A stretch of DNA of 64,000 nucleotides from NCBI GenBank assembly GCA_007258455.2, contig VDFB02358134.1, positions 208,304,407 through 208,368,406 on the forward strand. The letters run 5' to 3'. The DNA comes from Sequoia sempervirens. Its lineage: Eukaryota; Streptophyta; Pinopsida; Cupressales; Cupressaceae. Below the pieces are notes generated by a model. That model saw only the letters and a list, made by a program, of their open reading frames with translations. It made no database searches and was not told where the DNA came from. Made by a program: the position numbers and the translations under genes. How positions within the stretch are numbered: the stretch's first letter is position 1; each line of letters begins with the position of its first letter. Of the stretch, positions 55,937 through 64,000 are shown piece by piece.

Positions 55937-56860
55937 CAGGGTATGCCTGTGGGTTCAGCTATTTATGCACGATGACAGCCAGAGCTTGCAGTGTGGGGTC
56001 CACGGATTTCTTATGAGGCAGCGGTGGCAAAGTTCACCAGTTTAGGAGCATAGATGTGGGATTACCAGGTGGATGTTCTTGATGCAGGGGCAACACCAGA
56101 GTATGTCGAGTATGTCCTAGAGCATCCAGCACCACGTATGTTTGATCCTGATGAGGCTGCTGATCCTATTATTGCACAGAGACGTCGACAGAGAGATTCA
56201 ACTTTAGAGGATGATGATTCAGAGGACAGTGATGATGATGAGAGTGGTGGAGATGACGACTCAGAGGGAGATGATGGTGGTGATGGTAGGGGTGGAGATA
56301 AAGGTGGCAGGAGAGGCAGTAGGAGAGGTGGCAGAGGTGGTAGAGGGGGTAGAGGTGGACCACGGATGAGACACACTGACCCATCCCCTTCAGTAGATCC
56401 AATAGTATCTAGTCAGATATCATCTATGTAGAGTACAGTATAGAGTTTACAGGCTCAGCTATCACAGGCACAGGCCTTGATTACACAGTTATAGGATCAG
56501 TTTACTTCGATTACTACCGAGAGGGACGCAGCTAGACAGTGGGGTGAGCAGGCTATTGCCTTGGCAGATAGCCTACAGAGAGTAGCAGCTAGCACCTTGA
56601 CAGGTGACATGATGAGAGAGGTTACTAGAGCCACACGAGAGGCAGAGTTCTATCAGACCAGATATCATGATGCAGTTCCACCTAAATGGAGAGAGAGTTA
56701 TGCTCAGTCACGATCTACTCATGGTCGCTCTCGTACTACCAGTAGAGGGGTGACACAGCCATTACCTCCAGGAGGGCCATCAGGGACAGGCAGTACAGGT
56801 CCATCAGGGGCAGGTGGTACAGGTCCTAGGCCAGCTCCATCAGAGGATAGCACTGCCTAG
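55937..56860 (+). pseudogene. additional post-pol frame, acidic and RGG-rich
   Basis: One phase reads ELAVWGPRISYEAAVAKF, then MWDYQVDVLDAGATPEYV. An acidic stretch (DDDSEDSDDDESGGDDD) follows, then a Gly/Arg RGG box (RRGGRGGRGGRGG). A helical part (LADSLQRVAAST, REVTRATREAEFYQ) and a Pro/Gly/Ser tail come last. In-frame stops lie near 55950, 56050, 56429-56450 and 56490. It is visibly richer in G and C than gag-pol. I do not recognise the family. RGG boxes bind RNA, so an RNA-related role is possible but inferred. Confidence 0.55.
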
Positions 56861-57979
56861 TGCATTGTATATGATATTTTCATGTTATTCTGTTGAGACA
56901 TTTTGTATACACCGTGAGATTATCACATTTTTGATGATATTATATCATTTGTAGTTGACATCCTTGTACATTTTGACATTCATTTTTGAGATATATGAAA
57001 TGCAGCGATGATTTATGATGTGATATATGATGTGTCCATATGATATGTATGATATGATGATTTCGTGATTTATGATATTTATATACATGATTTTATGAGA
57101 TGAAATTTATTTGATGAATGAATGTATATGGTAATGATGTATGTAATGTATGCTTTGATTTTATGATTTTCTAATGCAAATATATGTAAAAAAATGTATG
57201 AAATGATGTTTTTGTGAATGTCAAAATATACTCAGTCATATTTTTGAAAAGATATAAACATTTGATTCTTTGCCAGCTTTTTAGAAATCTATAAATGCAA
57301 AATGAAAATTCTAACATGAATGCAATCTATACTAACCATGCAAGGCATTCATACAATATTGTCATTTGGAGAGTTTATACATGCTTTTTGTATCATCATA
57401 GAGCTTTGAAATGTTGAAAGTTAATACAAGCATCAAAGGGTATGTTAGCACCAGTGATGACCTGAGTATTGCTTTCATGATTTTTAATATAGCAAGTTAA
57501 TACAAGCATTTAGGTATAATTGAACCAAGATGACCTGAGTATTGCTTGCATAAATAGATAAGAGTTAACCCGTTTCCCATGCAAATTCTGAAATGTCATC
57601 CATGATACATAGTAGAGCATGTCTCGCAACTAATTTGCATAGTAATAATGATTTCCTCGCAAACAGCAGACAAAAAAAAAATCATACTCCTTCCTTGCTC
57701 TTCTAGTTTAGTATTTCATAGAACCATTTCTTCCATCATTTGTTTCCACATTTTAAGGTCAATTTTCTTCATACGTTATTTTCAAGCAGTAGATAAACCA
57801 TTCAAAATCATAAAAAATCAAAATATTTCCAAAAATCTTAAAATTAAAAATTCGAAAATTCAAAATCTTATCGATTCATCAGATTCCTTGAGGGCATATA
57901 CCTATCAACAACATTCCGTGATCAACATACAGGGGTAAATTTCAAATTCTTTGAAGTAATCAACTAAAACACATCACTT
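56861..57979 (+). other. element 3' non-coding region
   Basis: The left part is dense in TGAT/ATGATAT motifs (56990-57190). The right part has two diverged copies of a segment containing GATGACCTGAGTATTGCTT (57455-57475 and 57528-57548). A 96-codon frame at 57648-57938 has no recognisable domain. No gene is supported. Confidence 0.55.
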
Positions 57980-57991
57980 CAAAGGGAAAAA
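57980..57991 (+). promoter_or_regulatory. polypurine tract
   Basis: CAAAGGGAAAAA stands directly before the 3' LTR, the expected place for the plus-strand primer of reverse transcription. Confidence 0.7.
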
Positions 57992-59252
57992 TCTTATACA
58001 CCTAGGAAATGGTCACATCACATTGTGCAGTGATTAATTAAATATCTTATGTTAATTAAATGTGATTCCATATAATAATATAAATAAATTTAAACTAATT
58101 TATTTATATTATTCGATATTCATTCGAATTAAATAAATAGTTTATTTAATCATCTTTTCATATTCATTTCTTAATTAATTTAAAACTAACAATGATTTAT
58201 TTATATTAATTATCATATAATCTTAGTTTGAATATTTTATTCAAATAAAGATTAAAATATTATTCTTTTCTTCTTAATATTATTTATAATTAAATATTTC
58301 AAATAATATTTAATTAATTCCTCTAAATTCGATTCTAATATCCATTCATAATTAAATATTTCAAAATATTTAATTAATTCTTAAGTCATTTCAAAATCTT
58401 CAAAAATCTATTTATTCCAAAATATTTCTTCTAATTATTTCATATTTTTCTAAAAGTCATATCATAATTAAATATCTCAAAATATTTAATTAAAATCTTC
58501 CATAGTTTTTAAAATCAAAATGCATTAAATAAAATTAAATAAATTTACTTATTTATTTAATTTGGGGATTATCTTCAACTCCCGGGAAGCAAACGGTCAA
58601 AACAGAAAATTTAATTTTCTCTGTTTCTGTGCAGGCTTGTTCCCATGGGTTGAAGACAGGAATCCATCCTTCTCTCCAACCTCTCAACCTCTCCCATCTT
58701 CTTCTCAACTTCTTCATCTTTCACCATTCAAACCTACCAGACAATCTCATAGCCGTAGATTCTTGCCAGCCGGGATTGTGCCTGCAAAAATCTATAAATA
58801 CGACTGCCGGGAACTCCAAATCATATAGAAGTTTTAAGCAAGTAAATTATAGGCAAATTTCATAGCATTCATAGAATTTATAGTACTTTCATAGCATAGA
58901 ATCATAGCATAATATAGCATAGAATCATAGCAATAGCAGTATAGAATCATGATATCTTCCATTCACAGCCCCTGTGCATAATCCACAACCCCTGTTCATA
59001 TCCGTTAGCAATTTCATTCCACCAGCATATAGAATAGAGGTTTTCATTTGCATACTCATTCTACATCAGCCATTTGGAGAAGCTTACATCAAATCTGAGA
59101 GCAACAACTTCAAATTCCTGGAGATAGAGGAAAATGAAATGGCTCTGAAGAAACTTTGTTTTATTTGATTTCATTTCATTTAGTTTTCTTTGGTTTAATG
59201 TTTCATTTTGTGTTTTGTTTTCAATTAGATTAACCATATAAACAACAACACA
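57992..59252. mobile_element. 3' LTR of the Tat element, copy 2
   Basis: This is homologous along its length to the solo LTR at 37248-38513 with scattered substitutions and small indels. Both end AACAACAACACA followed by AGTAC and rpoC1. The left end reads TTATACACC rather than TGTATACACC, a small change at the terminus. The TATAAATA box is kept at 58793. Confidence 0.92.
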
Positions 59253-59534
59253 AGTACAAAAATTATTTTCCTTCTCATTTTCCATTATTTGAGGTTTTAC
59301 ACAAGCACAAACTCCCCTTTTCTTAGGGCCAAATATTCTTTCACAAAATAATCCATTTCTTGTTGGTTCATAAGTTCTATAATCTAAAGTGAGGTCTTTA
59401 GTAACTTGTCCGACTCTTTTTCCATTAGGTAATATTCTTTCAGACCAAGCGAGAATCTGCTCGGGAGAAACTAATCCAATTCGAAGTTGTTGATGTTTAT
59501 CCTGGTCACTCATAAAAAATAAATTTTGATTCAT
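59253..59534 (-). pseudogene. rpoC1: rpoC1 exon 1, 5' part, copy 2
   Basis: This has the same content and breakpoint as 38514-38795: it starts [20 protein letters not shown] and ends against the LTR after FCT. It keeps VGQVTK. The shared breakpoint shows both copies descend from one disrupted rpoC1. Confidence 0.92.
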
Positions 59535-59539
59535 TTGGA

Positions 59540-62500
59540 TCAAACTTCCTTCTTATCTATCTGAAAGTCTATCTCAGATAGAATAGTATGATTCAATTCT
59601 AGAGCTAAAGATCGTAGTTCTCGACTGAGCAATTGAAAAGATTCTGTAAGAGTGCTAGGTTTAGGCATTGGTTCTCCATTGAGAATGGCACCAAATATTT
59701 TTTCACGAGCGTCTATATGGTCAGATTTTAAAGTAAGCATCTCGTGTAAAAGATAAGCAACACCAAAACCTTCTAGAGCCCAAACTTCCATTTCTCCTAC
59801 TCGTTGCCCTCCTCGGTGGGATTTTCCTTTTAAAGGTTGTTGTGTAACCAATGTATAAGGTCCACTGGAACGTGCATGAATTTTGTCATCAACTTGAGGG
59901 CACAATTTCGATATATAAGCTATTCCTATTGCAACAGGTTGTTCAAAAACCTTTCCTGTTCTTCCATCAATTAATCTATGTTTTCCAGGATGATCAGGTT
60001 CAAATACCCATGGATTAGCTGTTTGCTCGCTAGCTTTATAAAGCTCAGAAAACACTAGTTTTCTAGAAGCTTCTCGTTCGTATCTTTCGTCAAAAGGTGC
60101 TAGTCTATAATGTTTGTTCATTAGTTTTCCTGCTAAACCAAGCAAACATTCAAAGATCTGTCCTACATTCATTCGTGAAGGTACCCCTAATGGATTTAAT
60201 ACCATATCCACTGGTGTTCCATTCTGTAAATAAGGCATATCTTGTCTGGGCAAAATTTTTGAAATAATACCTTTATTACCATGCCTTCCAGCTACTTTAT
60301 CACCCACTTGTATTTTACGTTTTTGTGAAATATATACATGAACTTTTTCTACACTATCGCCGAGATAATCTTCTTCCTCGAACTCCTGGAAGCATCTCAC
60401 ATCGAGAACTCGGCCTTTTACACCTTTGGGGACTCTAAAACAATTTTCTTTTCCAGTAGGTGCCTTAATATCAAATAATTCTTGTAAGAATTTTCCTTCT
60501 GGAGTATTTAATAGTGACTCTTCTTCTGCTTCCAGTATTAATTTACCTACTAATACATCACCTGTTTCTACCCAAGATCCTATCATTACAAGGCCATTTT
60601 CGTCCAGATGACGGAGTAAGTAAGCATCTAAATGAGGTATTTTTCTAGTGATTACTTCAGGGCCCTGTTTCGTAATATAAACTCCAATTTCGTATCTTAC
60701 GATCTGGAAAGAAGTAAAAATGTCTTCATATACCAGACGTTCACTAATAAGTATTGCATCTTCAAAATTGTATCCTTCCCATGGCATATAGGCGACTAAG
60801 ATGTTTTTTCCCAAAGAAAGTTCTCCCCCTGCTGTAGCTGCACTGTCTGCTATAATTTGCCCCCTCTTTACATATTCCCCTTGGCGAACTCGGGGTTTTT
60901 GATGCACACAAGTGTCACTATTAGAATGTTGATATAGAATCAATTCTGTTTCTATATTCTCTCGAACAACAAATGAAGTTATAGTGATATTTCCACCATG
61001 AATATACTTTATTTTCCCCCCTTGCTTCGCTATAGCTATACTTCCTGAATCTAGAGCTGCTTGACCCTCCAATCCAGTTCCAACAATACACTTCTTAGGT
61101 TGAAGAAGTGGAACTGCTTGACGCTGCATATTAGAACCCATTAAAGCATGATTCACATCATTATGTTTGATATAAGGAATAAGGAAAACTCCAACAGAAA
61201 AATATTGGGAAGGAAAAATACTTCTGAAATGAATTTGGTCCCATGCAAAAAATAAAAATTCTTGTTGAAATCGAGCGGGAGTAAATTGTTCCTCTGTAAC
61301 CCCTAGATTTAATGCCAGAGAATTTCCTGTAGCTATCCGGCAGTAGTCATCTTCTCCCGGTAATAGATAAACCATATGTTCTTCGTTTGATCTTTCAGAT
61401 GGCCTATGGAATGGACTTTGTAAAGAGCCGTAATGACCAAGCGTTGCATAAATAGATAACGATCCAATAAGCCCAACATTTATTCCTTCGGATGTCGTAA
61501 TCGGACAAATACGTCCATAATGACTAGGATGAATATCCCGTGTACGAAAAGTAGACGTTCGACTTGTCAATCCTCCAGGGCCCAAAGAGCTCACTTTTCG
61601 ACTATGAACTATTTCTGCCAATGGATTAGTTTGATCCAAAATTGTGATAAAGGGTGTAAACCAAAAAAACCTTTAAAAGTATCCGTTAATGGAATTAACG
61701 TTTCCAATTTTTTCTTAGTTATTCTCTTTTTAGGATTGGTTGATGCAGATAATAGAATTTTTTCAGCTGCTTCTCTGAAATCAGAGAGCGCTAATCGCAA
61801 TTGCTCTTGTAATAAATCTGCTACAGAACGAGTATACCGATTTTGTAAGTGATCTATATCATCGGGTGTACCCGTTCCAAATTGCACTTTGATAGGGTAA
61901 TCTACAGCAGCCAATAAATCGTGCGGTAATGAAAAAATATCGTTCTCGGGTATATCAAGACTTAGTTTTTTATTCGGATTTCGTCGACCAATCTTTCCTA
62001 ATACACATTTAGTTTGAAAAAATGTTGTTTGCACCTTTTCATATAGAGACGAAAATTCCAAATTTTCTTCCAAATTTTCTTCATTGTCGTCACTTATGTA
62101 GAGTTTGTTATAAAGTACCAAAATGGCATTTTGCTTCCCGCCACACCAATAGCAATATTCTGCGTACTCCTCCGTTCCCCTATAAAATGCTTTGAAATTC
62201 TTATAGTTGAAAATCTCTTTGGAATTTAACCCCATAGCCAATAATAAAAGTAAAACAGATATTTTTTTTTTTCTGTTTACACGAATCCATATCTTTTTTG
62301 TTTTGTTATTGAGCTCTAATCTTGATCTTCCTCCCCAATCTGAAATTATAGTACCAATATAGATAATGTTTCCCGACGGTTTTCGTTCCCAAGTGTAATA
62401 AATACCGGGACTTCTTACTATTTGATTGACCACGACTCTGTAATTTCCATTTATTACAAAAGTTCCTTTAGAATTCATCAAGGGAATATCTCGGATAAAA

Positions 62501-62770
62501 TCCTGTATCTGAGTTTTTATTAATCAATCATTGGTACCTGGTTTACGATGATATCTTGAGAGACATATACAACATCTCTCTTTAATGAAGGTTACGGTAA
62601 TTTATATTTCAAAAGCCAAAAAACTAGAACTTCTCTTTCTTTATTTGGAGTTTCAATTTTGAAAAATTATTAGGTTCTTCTCAGCCTTGAGTTGATGAAT
62701 GGCAAATCTTCAGTTTCTGTTTTTCCCAAATTTGAAATTGTAAATATTCAACTAATTTCATCTAATTACT
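59540..62770 (-). pseudogene. rpoB: rpoB, RNA polymerase beta, copy 2
   Basis: The C-terminal 699 codons (59540-61639) are fully open: [60 protein letters not shown], end FQIDKKEV. A missing A near 61639 shifts the frame. Codons 61609-62481 are then open ([20 protein letters not shown]). The first about 290 bases (62490-62770) carry many small deletions, and the start codon is lost. Copy 2 keeps Arg codons that are mutated in copy 1. Confidence 0.93.
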
Positions 62771-63216
62771 GGATTGTTTCCTATATATATAAAGTATATT
62801 GTATATTTAAAATGTTTATTCCTTGTTGATCTATATGAATAAATTTGATAAAAATTGACATGTATATTTTTTTTTTATTCCACTCTATCCAAAATAGAAC
62901 TAACAAGAAGAACCATTTTAAATCTTTCTTAAAATATGATGGGAGTAGACAAATCTTGGATTTAGTGTATTATAATTGTAATTGCAATGGGGGACTCAAA
63001 ATATCTCGAAATCCCTGGAGGAACTGATAGGGACTCTAAATCCCTAACCTATTTCCTATTGGAAAAGTAGAAATCCCCCCTACCTGGGGGCTCTAAATTG
63101 GTTATACGACATATTTGAGTGATAAAGAAGGATACGTGAAGTGAAATACCCTGCATAACATATCTGATGGAAAAAGAAAAATAAACTTTCTCTTAGTTCA
63201 AACTAGATCTAGGGAT
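62771..63216. other. rpoB-trnC spacer, copy 2
   Basis: This is homologous to 42064-42510, with small deletions in the left part continuing the decayed patch of rpoB. No gene is seen. Confidence 0.6.
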
Positions 63217-63287
63217 GGCGGCATAGCCAAGTGGTAAGGCAGGGGACTGCAAATCGTCGATCCCCAATTCAAATCTAGGTGTTGCCT
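63217..63287 (+). tRNA. trnC-GCA: trnC-GCA, copy 2
   Basis: This has the same 71-nt layout as copy 1, with anticodon loop CTGCAAA. AATCGTCG replaces AATCCTCG in the anticodon stem and AATCTAGG replaces AATCCGGG in the T arm, so both stems are weakened. Confidence 0.9.
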
Positions 63288-63598
63288 TAATAGCGCAAAT
63301 AAGGTTAAAGGAATGTCAAAGTCTCCATTTGTACTCCATGTCTTTTGGAGACAACTTGTGTAGCTTCAAATCCTATTGCTAATATAGCAGATAAAATTCA
63401 ATTTTATCGTTAATGTCTGATACTATAGGTAGTTGAGAGTAACTAGTTGCAAGAACTAATTTTTAGAAGTCTCTACTATTGACTTATCCTTTCAGAATAG
63501 GAAGATAGAGGATTTTCACTTTCCACTATCCTTATTAGTTACATTATCATCAAGAATCAATAATGATATTATTCTTTTTTATAAAGAGAGGGATTTGT
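63288..63598. other. trnC-petN spacer, copy 2
   Basis: This is homologous to 42582-42892 with few differences. No gene is seen. Confidence 0.55.
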
Positions 63599-63688
63599 AT
63601 GGATATAGTCGGTATCGCTTGGGCTGCTCTAATGGTAGTTTTTACTTTTTCTCTTTCACTCGTAGTATGGGGTAGAAGTGGAATTTAA
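63599..63688 (+). CDS. petN: petN, copy 2
   Basis: The 29-residue frame [20 protein letters not shown] ends VVWGRSGI. It keeps the Trp and Gly that are changed in copy 1 but has Gly for Ser at position 5 and Ile at the end. Each copy thus has its own changes. Confidence 0.93.
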   Translation: MDIVGIAWAALMVVFTFSLSLVVWGRSGI

Positions 63689-64000
63689 TAGAATTAATAG
63701 TCCTAATATTTTGAATCATTCTGTTCAAAATCAATTATTTTACAATGATAATTTCGTATCATCATTAATGATATAGGCATATTGAATCATCAATGATATG
63801 ATTGAAATAAAAAATAGATCATGTTAGAAACACAATTCTACTTCATATTTATAAAATATAAAGTAGTTCCATTTCCATTATATAGCGAACTTATGCTTAA
63901 CAACATAATATGATTTAGTATGCATCTGTTCTCGGAACAAAAGCATATCGAGCATTATTACATTGCTTTGTCTCAACTCTATATAGATCCCTTTTCTATA
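63689..64000. other. petN-psbM spacer, copy 2, cut by window end
   Basis: This is homologous to 42983 to about 43296. The second copy of the plastid block continues beyond the window. Confidence 0.6.

Larger units (their letters stand above)
47400..59252 (+). mobile_element. 5'-truncated Ty3/Gypsy Tat-lineage retrotransposon
   Basis: The internal part has leader, gag, protease with a G-patch, RT, RNase H, a second archaeal-type RNase H, integrase and a further frame. It ends in a purine tract and a 3' LTR that meets AGTAC and rpoC1. Two RNase H domains in this order define the Tat lineage of plant Gypsy elements. No 5' LTR or obvious primer-binding site precedes the leader. At least four frameshifts and several stops show it cannot move by itself. 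The left limit is approximate. Confidence 0.85.

Noticed and set aside
56062..56402. Minus-strand Pro/Ser/Leu- and His-rich frames
   Set aside because: They mirror the acidic and RGG-coding repeats of the plus-strand frame and are shadows of its composition.

Overview
The window is nuclear plant DNA made of two things: a very large insertion of plastid DNA (a NUPT) and LTR-retrotransposon sequence of the Ty3/Gypsy Tat lineage. It is not a functional plastid genome. Many plastid genes carry premature stops, often C-to-T changes at former Arg or Gln codons, or frameshifts. Genes are cut at mid-gene junctions, and an LTR with a target-site duplication sits inside rpoC1. The gene content points to a gymnosperm: rps18 has a long N-terminal repeat of the gymnosperm type, and ndh genes are present, which argues against Pinaceae and gnetophytes. 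A cupressophyte conifer is my best guess, but the species is not resolved.

Layout. Bases 1-24,000 are a mosaic of plastid blocks: an ndhD 3' end; trnF, trnL-UAA, trnQ and truncated psbK; truncated ndhD, psaC and ndhE; petA-cemA-ycf4-psaI; psbB-psbT-psbN-psbH-petB-petD; broken ycf1; a psbD/psbC overlap fragment; then rps12 5' exon-rpl20-rps18-rpl33-psaJ-trnP-trnW-petG-petL-psbE-F-L-J. Some adjacencies may be native to a rearranged plastome, but psbK/ndhD and ycf1/psbC-psbD are clearly mid-gene joins. From 24,674 to about 47,400 the order is the ancestral land-plant one: trnR-UCU, atpA-atpF-atpH-atpI-rps2-rpoC2-rpoC1-rpoB, trnC, petN, psbM, trnD, trnY, trnE, trnT.

The rpoC1 first exon is split at 37,248 by a 1,266-bp solo LTR flanked by perfect AGTAC duplications. 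After trnT the plastid DNA stops near 47,400 and joins the internal part of a decayed Tat element: leader, gag, protease with a G-patch, RT, RNase H, a second archaeal-type RNase H, integrase, and an extra post-pol frame with acidic and RGG-rich parts. No 5' LTR is visible. Its 3' LTR (57,992-59,252) runs into the same AGTAC site and the same rpoC1-rpoB-trnC-petN sequence as at 38,514. The right part is therefore a second, diverged copy of a plastid segment that already carried the LTR insertion, with a repeat period of 20,739 bp.

In plastids these genes would serve photosystems I and II, cytochrome b6f, ATP synthase, NDH, the plastid RNA polymerase and the ribosome. Here none is expected to act. 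Several remain intact by reading frame (psaC, ndhE, ycf4, psaI, psbT, rpl20, rpl33, psaJ, petG, petL, psbF, psbJ, atpH, atpI, rps2), which suggests moderate rather than great age. The most informative parts are the tandem duplication sharing one LTR insertion and the post-pol frame of the Tat element.
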